From: Rhizobium sp. PP-CC-3A-592
Lineage (GTDB): Bacteria > Pseudomonadota > Alphaproteobacteria > Rhizobiales > Rhizobiaceae
DNA length: 64,000 nt
Assembly: GCF_003217095.1 (NCBI RefSeq)
Contig: NZ_QJSR01000001.1
Span: 414,916 to 478,915 of the forward strand
Direction of reading: 5' to 3'
Part shown: positions 34,034-45,227 of the stretch, in pieces
Position numbering within the stretch: the stretch's first letter is position 1
Layout: the number at the start of each line of letters is the position of its first letter
Notes under the pieces: model-generated
Database searches by the model: none
What the model was told of the DNA's origin: nothing
What the model saw: the letters and a program-made list of their open reading frames with translations, nothing else
Position numbers and translations under genes: made by a program

Positions 34034-34963
34034 ATGAACCCCATCTCTATCGCTGTCGTTGGCGTTGGCAAGATCGCGCGCGATCAGCATCTGCCGTCCA
34101 TTCACAACAATCCCGGATACCGGCTGGTCGCGGCCGCAAGCCGGCACGGCAGCGTCGATGGCGTCGAGAATTTCACCGCCATCGAAGACATGCTGGCCGC
34201 CATGCCGGAGATCGAGGCGGTCTCGCTCTGTATGCCGCCACGCGTCCGGTTCGATGCCGCCTACAAGGCGCTGGAAGCCGGCAAGCACGTCTTCCTCGAA
34301 AAGCCGCCGGGCGCGACACTGAGCGAAGTCGCCATCCTCGAGGCGCTGGCTCAGAAACAGAACGTCACGCTGTTCACCAGCTGGCATTCGCGATTCGGAC
34401 CCGCGGTCGAGCCCGCACGGGCGTTTCTTGCCGACAAGACCATTCGCCGCGTCGATATCATCTGGAACGAGGACGTGCGGCGCTGGCATCCGAACCAGGA
34501 CTGGATCTGGGAAGCGGGCGGCCTCGGCGTGTTCGATCCCGGCATCAATGCCCTGTCGATCATGACGCATATCCTGCCCATGCCGGTGTTCGTCACCCGC
34601 TCGACGCTCGAAATCCCCGAGAATCGCGATGCGCCGATTGCCGCCCAGATCGACTTCCAAAGCGCCTCCGGCATTCCGGTGACCGCCGACATGGACTGGC
34701 GCCGCCAGTCGAGCGACGACCGCTGGGACATCATCGTGGAAACCGATGCGGGAACGATGATTCTCGGCAATGGCGGCGCCCGGCTCTCCGTCGATGGCGT
34801 GATGCGCGCCGACGAGCAGGAGACGGAATATCCGACGCTCTATGCCCGCTTCCACGATCTCGTGCGCGCCGGTCGCTCCGAGGTGGATGCCGCCCCGCTA
34901 CGCCACATCGCCGACATCTTCATGCTCGGCAGCCGGAAGACGGTTGAGGCATTTTACGACTGA
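34034..34963 (+). CDS. Gfo/Idh/MocA oxidoreductase, galactose/arabinose 1-dehydrogenase-like
   Basis: 309 residues. Rossmann start AVVGVGKIARDQHLPSI, then the EKPPGATLSE motif near 93-102 and WHPNQDWIWEAGGLGVFDPGIN lining the active site. Segments KIARDQHLP, EDVRRWHP and GGLGVFDPGINALSI agree closely with the Azospirillum L-arabinose 1-dehydrogenase and Pseudomonas D-galactose 1-dehydrogenase, so oxidation of an aldose to the lactone with NAD(P) is likely. The sugar cannot be fixed; no catabolic neighbours lie nearby. Confidence 0.8.
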   Translation: MNPISIAVVGVGKIARDQHLPSIHNNPGYRLVAAASRHGSVDGVENFTAIEDMLAAMPEIEAVSLCMPPRVRFDAAYKALEAGKHVFLEKPPGATLSEVAILEALAQKQNVTLFTSWHSRFGPAVEPARAFLADKTIRRVDIIWNEDVRRWHPNQDWIWEAGGLGVFDPGINALSIMTHILPMPVFVTRSTLEIPENRDAPIAAQIDFQSASGIPVTADMDWRRQSSDDRWDIIVETDAGTMILGNGGARLSVDGVMRADEQETEYPTLYARFHDLVRAGRSEVDAAPLRHIADIFMLGSRKTVEAFYD

Positions 34964-35259
34964 GTTTGAGGGTGTTGGACGTTCGGACGTTCGGCCGGCC
35001 GGACCGACGGCTTCCCGTTCATGATTCCGCATATGATACCGAAGAGCGTGACCTGAGGTCCGCCAGGTCAGAGACCAGCCATCTCGATGTTTTGGGGTGG
35101 CTTGCACACATGCGCATGCTGGCAGACGGCAAGAAGCGGATCCCTTAGGGTATCGACACCGCTCGGGCGAAAGCACCTCTACCGGCACCGCCGATCCCTC
35201 GAATGACCGTATCAGCAGAGGACGGACGCCGAAGCGTCCGTCCGTTGTTTCGCGGCGGA
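34964..35259. other. 296-bp gap between convergent dehydrogenase and ctaE
   Basis: No coding frame of merit. It holds a short direct duplication GGACGTTC at about 34978-34993 next to a GGCCGGCCGG palindrome, and near its right end a perfect 10-bp hairpin (separate entry). No tRNA fold seen. Confidence 0.5.
35220..35243. terminator. Hairpin terminator between dehydrogenase and ctaE
   Basis: Stem GGACGGACGC/GCGTCCGTCC with CGAA loop, followed on the plus strand by GTTGTTTCG. It lies 17 bp past the ctaE stop, so it probably ends the cta transcript although the minus-strand tail is not T-rich. Confidence 0.65.
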
Positions 35260-36135
35260 TCAGCCGGCGAGCGGTGCGCCCCAGCCGCCCCAGATGTAGA
35301 TGGAGAAGAAGAGGAACAGCCAGACGACGTCGACGAAGTGCCAGTACCAGGCGGCGGCTTCGAAGCCGAAGTGCTGCTGGGGGGTGAAGTCGCCCTTCAG
35401 CGCCCGGATGAGGCAGATGGCGAGGAAGATGGTGCCGACGAGGACGTGGAAGCCGTGGAAGCCGGTCGCCATGAAGAAAGTGGCGCCGTAGATCGAGTCC
35501 TTGAAGGCGAAGGGCGCGTGGGCATACTCGAACCCCTGCACGAAGGAGAAGAGCACGCCGAGGACCACGGTGAGGGCGAGGCCGTTGATGAGGCCCTTGC
35601 GGTCGCCGTGGAGCAACGCGTGGTGCGCCCAGGTGACCGTGGTGCCCGACAGCAGCAGGATGACGGTGTTGTAGAGCGGCAGGTGCCAGGGATCGAGAAC
35701 CTCGATGCCCTTCGGCGGCCACTGGCCGCCGGTGAAGGCGGTGCGGGTGGCCTGGATGGCCTCGCCGGGGAACAGGCTGGCATCGAAATAGGCCCAGAAC
35801 CAGGCGACGAAGAACATCACTTCCGACGCGATGAACATGATCATGCCGTAGCGCAGGTGCAGCGAGACGACGCGGGTGTGGTGGCCCTCATGGGCCTCCT
35901 TCACCGTATCCGCCCACCAGGCGTACATCGTGTAGAGCACGATCGCGAGGCCGATGAAGAGGATCCACGGATTGGCCCATTCCAGCCCGAACATCTTGAA
36001 CGAGCCGCCCGAGAGATAGCGCATATAGGCGACGCCGCCGAAGGCCATGACGAAGGCGCCGATGGAGGCGAGCAACGGCCAGGGGCTGGGATCGATGATG
36101 TGATAGTCGTGATTCTTCTGATGCGTGTCGGCCAT
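35260..36135 (-). CDS. ctaE: Cytochrome c oxidase subunit III
   Basis: 291 residues with seven predicted membrane segments, normal for aa3 oxidase subunit [23 protein letters not shown] starts it; [15 protein letters not shown] and the conserved Glu of [14 protein letters not shown] (near 108) lie in the lipid/proton-related core; [13 protein letters not shown] closes it. ATG 36133-36135 has GGGGAG upstream. Last gene of the oxidase cluster here: no DUF983 or SURF1 gene follows, only a terminator. Confidence 0.95.
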   Translation of the reverse strand: MADTHQKNHDYHIIDPSPWPLLASIGAFVMAFGGVAYMRYLSGGSFKMFGLEWANPWILFIGLAIVLYTMYAWWADTVKEAHEGHHTRVVSLHLRYGMIMFIASEVMFFVAWFWAYFDASLFPGEAIQATRTAFTGGQWPPKGIEVLDPWHLPLYNTVILLLSGTTVTWAHHALLHGDRKGLINGLALTVVLGVLFSFVQGFEYAHAPFAFKDSIYGATFFMATGFHGFHVLVGTIFLAICLIRALKGDFTPQQHFGFEAAAWYWHFVDVVWLFLFFSIYIWGGWGAPLAG

Positions 36136-36273
36136 GTCGTTCTCCCCGTCGTCCCCTCGCCTGAAGCGGTCCGGTCTTGCCGTCCCACTCTTCCCGAACG
36201 CCCGCGAGATTACAAGCGTGCGATCGGTCTCCTGATGTCGTTCACGCCCCGCCGGTTCTGCCGGTGCGGCGCG

Positions 36274-36888
36274 TTAAAGTTTTCTGTCCGGCACGGCGCC
36301 ATCCTTGGGCTTCAGTTCGGCGACCGGCTTGGAGGGCTGGCGCGCATAGAAGGTGTAGGACAGGGTGAGCGTGCCGATATCTTTCGTTTCCGCCGCCTTG
36401 ACGATCTCCGGATCGACGAAGAAGACGACCGGCATCTCCAGTTCCTCGCCCGGCTGCAGCGTCGTCTCCGTAAAGCAGAAGCACTGGACCTTGTTGAAAT
36501 AGGCGCCACCCTGCATGGGCGTGACGTTGAAGACGGCCTGTCCGGTGGTCGGAACATCCGCCATGTTCTTCGCCTTGAATTCCACCTGCACCGTCTCGCC
36601 GATCTTCGGCGAGATCTCGCGCACGACCGGCGTGAAGCGCCAGGGCAGATCGCCGGACGTATTGGCATCGAAGGTGACGCGAATGGTCTTGTCGAGGATC
36701 GTGTCGGAGGCCTGCTCGACGCGCTTCGTCGTGCCGTTGTATCCGGTAACCTTGCAGAACATGTCGTAGAGCGGCACGGCGGCATAGGCCATGCCGACCA
36801 TGCCCACGACGAAGGCGACGCAGGCGCCGACGATCACGCCGTTGCGGCGTTCAGACGTTCCATTGGGTCTTGCAGGATGCGATACCAT
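36274..36888 (-). CDS. ctaG: Cytochrome c oxidase assembly protein CtaG (Cox11)
   Basis: 204 residues. A single N-terminal membrane anchor (about 18-38) and a periplasmic copper-binding domain carrying the CFCF motif ([11 protein letters not shown], near 138-148) that delivers copper to the CuB site in subunit [17 protein letters not shown] follows the anchor and adds another conserved Cys. ATG 36886-36888; the GGAG of its SD overlaps the coxF stop region. Between coxF and ctaE. Confidence 0.95.
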   Translation of the reverse strand: MVSHPARPNGTSERRNGVIVGACVAFVVGMVGMAYAAVPLYDMFCKVTGYNGTTKRVEQASDTILDKTIRVTFDANTSGDLPWRFTPVVREISPKIGETVQVEFKAKNMADVPTTGQAVFNVTPMQGGAYFNKVQCFCFTETTLQPGEELEMPVVFFVDPEIVKAAETKDIGTLTLSYTFYARQPSKPVAELKPKDGAVPDRKL

Positions 36889-36901
36889 GGCCGTCCGTCT
36901 C

Positions 36902-37042
36902 CTAGTGCGTGAGGCCGTTGGAAAATTTGACGAGCGTGACGACGTAGAACAGCGCCACCAGGCCGAAGAGCACGAGGCCGAGCGCGATGTTGCGGCCGCG
37001 GCGGGCGCGCTTCTGGGCGGGGGTGAGCGTGATGAGATCCAT
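36902..37042 (-). CDS. Small single-span oxidase-cluster protein (CoxF-like)
   Basis: 46 residues: basic N-terminus ([12 protein letters not shown]) and one membrane helix ([19 protein letters not shown]), ending SNGLTH. Small proteins of this form sit between ctaB and ctaG in alphaproteobacterial oxidase clusters and are called CoxF or left hypothetical; role in assembly is assumed. Its ATG shares one base with the ctaB stop (TGATG), so translation is coupled. Confidence 0.82.
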   Translation of the reverse strand: MDLITLTPAQKRARRGRNIALGLVLFGLVALFYVVTLVKFSNGLTH

Positions 37043-37995
37043 CAGAAGCCCTTTCCGAAGGCGGAGAGCAGCGCCAGCACCGCGCGGTCGGCGAGCAGCG
37101 CCGAGAAGATCGCGAAGAGATAGACCAGCGAGAAGGCGAAGAGCTTCTTGGCGGGCAGCATCTTCTCGTCCGTCTCGGGCATGGACTGCACCTTGATGGC
37201 ATACCAGACGAAGCCGAGGCCGAGAGCCAACGCGACGATGCCGTATCCGACGCTGGCAAAGCCAAGCAGTGTCGGACAGATGCCGGCGACCGCCGTCAGC
37301 ACGGCATAGACGAGGATCTGCACCTTGGTCGCGGGGATGCCCTTGACGTTCGGCAGCATCGGCACGCCGACCGCGCCGTATTCGCCCATCTTGAACAGCG
37401 CCAGAGCCCAGAAATGGGCCGGGGTCCAGAGGAAGATGATGAGGAAGAGAACGACGCTCTCGATGGAGACGCCGCCGGTGACGCAGGCCCAGCCGATCAT
37501 CGGCGGAAAGGCGCCGGCCGCACCGCCGATGACGATGTTCTGCGGCGTCGCCCGCTTCAGCCACATTGTGTAGACGACGGCATAGAAGAAGATGGTGAAG
37601 GCGAGGAAGCCGGCGGCGAACCAGCCGACCACGAGGCCGAGGATGCAGACCGAGAAGGCCGACAGTGTGAGGCCGAAGCCGAGCGCTTCTTGGCCGGTAA
37701 TGCGGCCGGCTGGGATTGGCCGCGTCGCCGTGCGTTTCATCACTGCATCGATATCGGCATCGTACCACATGTTGAGCGCGCCGGACGCGCCGGCACCCAC
37801 CGCGATGCAGAGGATGGCGACGAAGCCGATGAACGGGTTGATCTCGCCCGGCGCCAGCACCATGCCGGCAAAGGCCGTGAACACCACGAGGGACATGACG
37901 CGGGGTTTCAGGAGCGCCCAGTAATCGCGCGCCGAGGCCTCCGACAGGCGGATATCGCCGTCGTTGAGGTTTCCGGTGGTGTCGATGACGGTCAT
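37042..37995 (-). CDS. ctaB: Protoheme IX farnesyltransferase (haem O synthase)
   Basis: 317 residues with eight or nine membrane segments. The prenyltransferase signature [19 protein letters not shown] (near 93-111) holds the Asp and Arg residues that bind farnesyl diphosphate; [17 protein letters not shown] precedes it. It converts haem B to haem O for the oxidase. ATG 37993-37995 with AAGGA upstream. Separated from ctaD by 293 bp containing a palindromic element. Confidence 0.95.
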   Translation of the reverse strand: MTVIDTTGNLNDGDIRLSEASARDYWALLKPRVMSLVVFTAFAGMVLAPGEINPFIGFVAILCIAVGAGASGALNMWYDADIDAVMKRTATRPIPAGRITGQEALGFGLTLSAFSVCILGLVVGWFAAGFLAFTIFFYAVVYTMWLKRATPQNIVIGGAAGAFPPMIGWACVTGGVSIESVVLFLIIFLWTPAHFWALALFKMGEYGAVGVPMLPNVKGIPATKVQILVYAVLTAVAGICPTLLGFASVGYGIVALALGLGFVWYAIKVQSMPETDEKMLPAKKLFAFSLVYLFAIFSALLADRAVLALLSAFGKGF

Positions 37996-38070
37996 TCCGG
38001 TTGTGTTCCTTCATGCGTTTTCGGGTGGGGCTTTGGCCCCTGCCCCGGCGAGGCTGCGGGTTGCGGCGGC

Positions 38071-38092
38071 CCTCACCTTACGTCCGGTGAGG
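38071..38092. repeat. Short palindrome in the ctaD-ctaB gap
   Basis: CCTCACC (38071-38077) and GGTGAGG (38086-38092) form a 7-bp stem with loop TTACGTCC, just before the larger palindromic element. May be a remnant of another copy or a separate hairpin. Confidence 0.5.
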
Positions 38093-38107
38093 TTTCGCGT
38101 TGTGGCC

Positions 38108-38260
38108 GCCCCTCACCCTAGCCCTCTCCCCGCCTGCGGGGAGAGGGTACGTGCCCCAAGATTTGGGATGCGTCCCGATAGGTCAATATAGCACGAGCGG
38201 TTGCCGCATGCCCCTTCGCCCCGCGCGCGGGGAGACGGTGCCGGCAGGCGGATGAGGGGC
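38108..38260. repeat. RIME-like palindromic intergenic element, copy 2
   Basis: 153 bp with the same inverted ends as copy 1 (GCCCCTCA at 38108-38115, TGAGGGGC at 38253-38260). The first palindrome is the same as in copy 1 over about 40 bases; the second is CTTCGCCCCGC/GCGCGGGGAG; GGTGCCGGCAGGCGGA precedes the right end in both. The middle differs in sequence and length. It lies between ctaD and ctaB, in the same orientation relative to transcription as copy 1. Confidence 0.72.
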
Positions 38261-38288
38261 AAGCCACAACTGCCCCTCGCCCAAAACC

Positions 38289-40896
<2,608 letters not shown>

Positions 40897-41398
40897 TCGT
40901 AATTCCCCTCTCCATCCCGCTTTCGCCGGATCGAACAATCTCCGCCCTCTACAGCGCTTCAAACCACAGTTTGACCAGTGCCGCAACATCTGTCCATGCG
41001 TCCCGGCAAACGGCCTGCTCCTCACTTACAGAATGCCACAGAACGACGGTTGCCGCCACCATGGCGCACACCGTCTCCATGCGGCATTTCGCGCAAGCGT
41101 CGGGCAGCATTTCGCGCGGAGGTGGACAGGGTGCATGTCCGCGGGATAGATGATGCCGCAGACGTGATGTGAGCGGAGAAAGGCCGGAAATCCGGGTCGT
41201 ATTTCCGCCACACCACCCTTCGATAGAACGTCGCCTGCCTTTGACATGTGTCTTTGGTCTTCGATGGAACGGGTTCGGCCTTCGACGGGATACCGGAGAA
41301 GACGGACGGCACGAGACGTCACGCGCCCCTCCAGGGGTTTTCATTTCCGGGCCGGCCCTTCAAGAATAGCCGGACTGATTCGGTATTTTGAGGTTTTC
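40897..41398. other. 502-bp divergent gap between ctaC and ialB
   Basis: Must carry the ctaC promoter and the ialB promoter, neither recognised with confidence. It includes TTGACA at 41241-41246 without a good -10 box, and a short CCCCTCCAGGGG-TTTT hairpin (41326-41341) on the plus strand just before ialB, which hints at a short transcript or attenuation. No convincing coding frame. Confidence 0.45.
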
Positions 41399-41947
41399 AT
41401 GGGCCTGTCCCTGTTTCTACGCCCGTCGATCATCGGAGCCGCCGCGGCTCTGGCCCTGGCAGTGCCTCTGGCGCTTCTGCCCGTCGCGGCTGTCGCACAG
41501 CAGCAGACGCCCGCTGCCCCCGGCACTGTGAAGTCCAATCATGGCGCGTGGTCCATCGTCTGCGACCAGCCGGCCGGGGCCTCTGCCGAACAATGCGCGC
41601 TGATGCAGAACGTGATCGCCGAGGACCGGCCGGAGGTCGGCCTATCGGTGGTGGTTCTGAAGACGGCGGACCGCAAGGCGAAGATCCTGCGCGTTCTCGC
41701 ACCGCTCGGCGTGCTGCTGCCGAACGGTCTCGGGCTGAACGTCGACGGCAAGGATATAGGCCGCGCCTATTTCGTTCGCTGCTTCTCCGATGGCTGCTAT
41801 GCCGAGGTGGTGCTGGAGGAAGAGCTGCTGAAGACCTTCCGCTCGGGCGCCACCGCGACCTTCATCGTGTTTCAGTCGCCGGAAGAGGGCATTGGCATTC
41901 CCGTCGATCTCAAGGGATTTGGCGAGGGGTATGACGCGCTGCCGTGA
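41399..41947 (+). CDS. Invasion-associated locus B (IalB) family protein
   Basis: 182 residues. Signal peptide of about 36 residues ending VAAVAQ, then a beta-rich IalB domain with WSIVCDQPAG, EQCALMQNV, PLGVLLPNGLGLNVDG and FVRCFSDGCYAEV; four cysteines could form two disulfides. Named after a Bartonella invasion protein, but common in free-living rhizobia; exact role unknown. ATG 41399 has GAGG six bases upstream; longer frames upstream would bury the signal peptide. Confidence 0.85.
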   Translation: MGLSLFLRPSIIGAAAALALAVPLALLPVAAVAQQQTPAAPGTVKSNHGAWSIVCDQPAGASAEQCALMQNVIAEDRPEVGLSVVVLKTADRKAKILRVLAPLGVLLPNGLGLNVDGKDIGRAYFVRCFSDGCYAEVVLEEELLKTFRSGATATFIVFQSPEEGIGIPVDLKGFGEGYDALP

Positions 41948-42083
41948 GGTTTCTGCGGGTTCGTGAAGAATTAAGAAAGACCCTCTCCATGAAGCATTGG
42001 AGAGAGGGCCCTTAACATCCGCCTTGCCCCGCCCCCGGCGCGTGCCTACATAGCGGCTTCACCCTTCTGACGGAGTGCCAGAC

Positions 42084-43499
42084 ATGAATACCGACCTCAT
42101 CACCCTGTTCGACGGCGACGAGGCGGCGGTGCGGCGTATTCTTGCCGAGACGCTGCAGGGCGCCGACGATGGCGAGTTGTTCATGGAACACATCCAGTCG
42201 GAATCGCTGTCCTTCGACAATGGCCGCCTGAAGGGCGGCAGCTTCAATACGGACCAGGGTTTTGGCCTGCGGGCCGTGGCGGGTGAAGCGGTCGGTTACG
42301 CCCATTCCGGCGATCTGTCGCTCGCAGCGCTGAAGCGCGCGTCGGATGCGGTTTCCGCCGTCACGCGCGGCTATGCCGGCACCCACGCGGCCGCCCCCCA
42401 GAAGACCAACCGCAAGCTTTATGGCGACGAGAACCCGATCGGCGAGCCGAGCTTCGAGGCGAAGGTCGCGTTGCTGTCGGAGATCGACGCCTATGTCAGG
42501 GCGAAAGACCCGAAGGTCCGGCAGGTCACGGCGTCCATTGCCGCCAGCTGGCAGGTGGTCGATATCCTGCGCGCCGATGGCGAACATGTGCAGGACATCC
42601 GGCCGATGACGCGGGTCAATGTTTCCGTGGTCGTCGGCGACGGCGATAAACAGGAGAGCGGCTCCTACGGCTTCGGCGGGCGGCGCGGCTTCGGCGATCT
42701 GATCACCGGCGAGACCTGGCGCCACGGGGCCGACGAGGCGCTGCGGCAGGCGCTCGTCAATCTCGAGGCGATCGACACGCCGGCCGGCACCATGGATGTG
42801 GTGCTGTCGTCGGGATGGCCGGGCGTGATGCTGCATGAGGCCGTCGGCCATGGGCTCGAGGGCGACTTCAACCGCAAGAAGACCTCCGCCTTCGCCGGCC
42901 TGATCGGCGAGCAGGTGGCCGCAAAAGGCGTGACGGTGGTGGATGACGGGACGATCGAATCCCGCCGGGGATCACTGACCGTGGACGACGAAGGCACGCC
43001 GTCGGCCTACAACGTGCTGATCGACGACGGAAAGCTGGTCGGCTACATGCAGGACCGGCAGAATGCCCGCCTGATGGGCATGAAGGCCACCGGCAACGGG
43101 CGGCGCGAATCCTACTCCCACGTGCCGATGCCGCGCATGACCAACACCTATATGCTGGCCGGCGACAAGACGCCGGAGGAGATCATCGCATCGGTCAAAC
43201 GAGGCATCTATGCCGTGTCGTTCGGCGGCGGCCAGGTGGATATCACCTCCGGCAAGTTCGTGTTCGGCTGCACCGAGGCCTATCTCATCGAGAACGGCAA
43301 GGTCGGCGCGCCGGTGAAGGGCGCCATGCTGATCGGCAATGGCCCGGACGCCATGAAGCGCATCACCATGATCGGCAACGATATGCAGCTCGACACCGGT
43401 ATGGGCAATTGCGGCAAGGGCGGACAGTGGGTGCCCGTGGGCGTCGGCCAGCCGCATTTGCGCATGAACGACATGACGGTCGGCGGCACGCAGGCCTGA
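42084..43499 (+). CDS. tldD: Metalloprotease TldD
   Basis: 471 residues. The zinc motif HEAVGHGLEGD (HExxxH with further acidic ligand) lies near residues 251-261; FIGNGPDAMKRI-like and GQWVPVGVGQP segments near the C-terminus fit TldD. With TldE/PmbA it forms a heterodimeric protease that trims unfolded peptides and modified peptide antibiotics. No TldE partner is adjacent. ATG 42084 has GGAG eight bases upstream; GTG 42075 is an alternative. Confidence 0.94.
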   Translation: MNTDLITLFDGDEAAVRRILAETLQGADDGELFMEHIQSESLSFDNGRLKGGSFNTDQGFGLRAVAGEAVGYAHSGDLSLAALKRASDAVSAVTRGYAGTHAAAPQKTNRKLYGDENPIGEPSFEAKVALLSEIDAYVRAKDPKVRQVTASIAASWQVVDILRADGEHVQDIRPMTRVNVSVVVGDGDKQESGSYGFGGRRGFGDLITGETWRHGADEALRQALVNLEAIDTPAGTMDVVLSSGWPGVMLHEAVGHGLEGDFNRKKTSAFAGLIGEQVAAKGVTVVDDGTIESRRGSLTVDDEGTPSAYNVLIDDGKLVGYMQDRQNARLMGMKATGNGRRESYSHVPMPRMTNTYMLAGDKTPEEIIASVKRGIYAVSFGGGQVDITSGKFVFGCTEAYLIENGKVGAPVKGAMLIGNGPDAMKRITMIGNDMQLDTGMGNCGKGGQWVPVGVGQPHLRMNDMTVGGTQA

Positions 43500-43577
43500 T
43501 TCGGCCGCACCTTTCTCATCCGGCTAAAAAAGCGTTTCATTTCAGGCGGAAGGCGCGGCCTTCTCGCCCGATCTCGC

Positions 43578-43602
43578 GGAACTTTTCTCTCCTCGCCTCG
43601 TT
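43578..43602 (+). promoter_or_regulatory. EcfG-type general stress promoter
   Basis: GGAAC (43578-43582), 16-base spacer, CGTT (43599-43602): an exact match to the -35/-10 consensus of EcfG (RpoE2) sigma factors of rhizobia. It lies 50 bp before the 25-codon gene at 43653. No other such pair was found in the intergenic DNA of the window by reading. Confidence 0.8.
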
Positions 43603-43652
43603 GACGGTGGTCAAAGCCGGACCGTGCGTCCGGACATACAAGGAGAGACATT

Positions 43653-43730
43653 ATGGGACGCGGAATTCTTCTCTGGCTGCTTGGGATTCCGATCCCGATC
43701 ATCATCCTGATCATGCTGTTCGTGCGCTAG
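43653..43730 (+). CDS. 25-residue membrane peptide, stress-promoter controlled
   Basis: ATG 43653 to TAG 43728-43730 with an ideal AAGGAGAGACATT in front. The product is MGRGILLWLLGIPIP followed by a hydrophobic IIILIMLFVR: one membrane helix with two prolines in the middle and Arg at each end. It is followed nine bases later by a larger membrane protein with its own SD. Peptides of this form occur in proteobacteria without known function, and membrane-stress roles are a guess. Support comes from the SD, spacing and upstream EcfG box. Confidence 0.78.
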   Translation: MGRGILLWLLGIPIPIIILIMLFVR

Positions 43731-43739
43731 GAGATCCGG

Positions 43740-44651
43740 ATGGCAAAGCCCCTCTCCGCCGCCATTCCCGCGGCGGCGGCCTCCGTGTCCGCGGCCGAAT
43801 CCGCAAAATCCGCCGTTAGCTGGGGCGCCATCTTCGCGGGCGCCGTTGCTGCATCGGCGCTGACCCTGCTTCTCACCCTTCTCGGCTCTGGCCTCGGCCT
43901 CAGCCTCGCATCACCCTTCGGCGGCGAAGGCCCCTCGGTTACGACCTTCGCGGTCTCGGCTGCCGTCTGGCTCGTCATCGTGCAGTGGCTGTCCTCGGCC
44001 TTCGGTGGCTACATGACCGGTCGCCTGCGGACGAAGTGGAGCGGCATTCACAATGACGAGGCGTTCTTCCGCGACACCGCGCACGGCATTCTCGCCTGGG
44101 CGATCGCAACGCTGCTCGCTGCGGGTCTGCTCGGCTCCGTCGTCTCCTCGACCATCGGCACCGGCGTGCAGGCTGCAGCCTCGCTGACCGGAGCAGCGGC
44201 GGCCACGACGGCAGGGGCTGCGGCCACCTCCGACAGTGCCGGCAATGCGACGTCCTACTTCGTCGATACGCTGCTGCGCCCGGCCGATCCGCGCACCGCG
44301 CAGGCAGGCCCGAACGGCACGGATGCGACCTCCGAGGTCTCGCGCATCCTGATGAACGGCGCGACGACCGGCACGATCCCGGAAGGCGATCGGACGTATC
44401 TGTCGCAGCTGATCGCCGCCCGCACCGGCCTGTCGGAAGCGGACGCCAACAGCCGTGTCGATAGCGTGCTGAAGAGCATCGAAGACGCGAAGACCGCAGC
44501 GGCCGATGCCGCAGAGACCGCCCGCAAGGCCAGCGCCACCACCGCCCTTATCGGCGCCGTGTCGCTCCTCATCGGCGCCATCTGTGCCGGCATCGGTGCG
44601 GCACTTGGCGGTCGCCAGCGCGACGACGACAACCTCTATATCCGTCGCTGA
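43740..44651 (+). CDS. Four-span membrane protein, stress operon, function unknown
   Basis: 303 residues. SAVSWGAIFAGAVAASALTLLLTLLG opens the first membrane segment; the second is near 78-98 with GGYMTGRLRTKW after it; the third near 118-140 (GILAWAIATLLAAGLLG); a soluble Ala/Thr-rich middle follows with a helical stretch about 240-275; the fourth (ALIGAVSLLIGAICAGIGAALG) precedes the C-terminal RDDDNLYIRR. It resembles rhizobial proteins often labelled PhnA-like, a label without known function. GGAG precedes the ATG. Co-transcribed with the 25-residue peptide; a strong terminator follows. Confidence 0.75.
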   Translation: MAKPLSAAIPAAAASVSAAESAKSAVSWGAIFAGAVAASALTLLLTLLGSGLGLSLASPFGGEGPSVTTFAVSAAVWLVIVQWLSSAFGGYMTGRLRTKWSGIHNDEAFFRDTAHGILAWAIATLLAAGLLGSVVSSTIGTGVQAAASLTGAAAATTAGAAATSDSAGNATSYFVDTLLRPADPRTAQAGPNGTDATSEVSRILMNGATTGTIPEGDRTYLSQLIAARTGLSEADANSRVDSVLKSIEDAKTAAADAAETARKASATTALIGAVSLLIGAICAGIGAALGGRQRDDDNLYIRR

Positions 44652-44677
44652 AGTTTCGCGCGGAGATGACTATGGAG

Positions 44678-44701
44678 CGGGCCGCGAAAGCGGCCCGTTT
44701 T
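44678..44701 (+). terminator. Intrinsic terminator of the stress operon
   Basis: Perfect 8-bp stem CGGGCCGC/GCGGCCCG with GAAA tetraloop and TTTT tail, 27 bp past the stop of the four-span protein. Confidence 0.92.
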
Positions 44702-44771
44702 CGTGTCGGTGGTGTGGAGATGCGGAAGGTCCGGGCGGAAGACGCCGGAAGTCACGAATAAGCCTTGACGC

Positions 44772-45227
44772 TTAGTCCGCTACCCGAATGTCGAACAGCG
44801 CCTCACCTTGCAGCGTGTTGCTGACGGTGCAGATCTCTTCTGCCGCCTCCGCCAGATGCCGGCGCGTTTCTGCATCCAGATCGCCCGTAAACGTGAACAC
44901 GATGTCGAAGCGGATGATTCTGCTCGGTTCATCCTTGGTTTTCTCTCCCGTGACCTCTGCCTGAATGTCGGTGATCCCAGCGAGGATGCCCATGCGGCTG
45001 GCGGCGATGCGCGCGCTGAGCACGAGGCAGGCGGAGAGCGAGGCGTAGAGGAGATCGATGGGGTTGAAGCCGGGCTGCGAGGCGCCGGTGACGATGTCGA
45101 GCGTGCCGCCCGTGACACTGGTCAGATGCGGAAAGCCCGTGCGGCCAACGGTTGCGGTCACGCCCGTCGGGCGGGTGCGGGCCTTCAGCGGCGGCGGTCC
45201 AGTCTCCCCGTCACCACCGCCCGTCAT
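44772..45227 (-). CDS. OsmC family protein
   Basis: 151 residues. The OsmC/Ohr fold is indicated by GFNPIDLLYASLSACLVLSARI with the peroxidatic-type Cys, and the second conserved Cys in ICTVSNTLQG near the C-terminus. Such proteins reduce organic hydroperoxides with thiols; which peroxide is unknown. ATG 45225-45227 overlaps the holC stop (ATGA), so it is coupled to holC; GGGAG lies upstream. Confidence 0.82.
   Translation of the reverse strand: MTGGGDGETGPPPLKARTRPTGVTATVGRTGFPHLTSVTGGTLDIVTGASQPGFNPIDLLYASLSACLVLSARIAASRMGILAGITDIQAEVTGEKTKDEPSRIIRFDIVFTFTGDLDAETRRHLAEAAEEICTVSNTLQGEALFDIRVAD

Noticed and set aside
35203-36912. Long plus-strand open frame opposite ctaE and ctaG
   Set aside because: Acidic low-complexity product across two well-identified oxidase genes.
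41978-42016. Hairpin between ialB and tldD
   Set aside because: CCCTCTCCA/TGGAGAG stem is imperfect and lacks a U tract on the plus strand; too weak to call a terminator.
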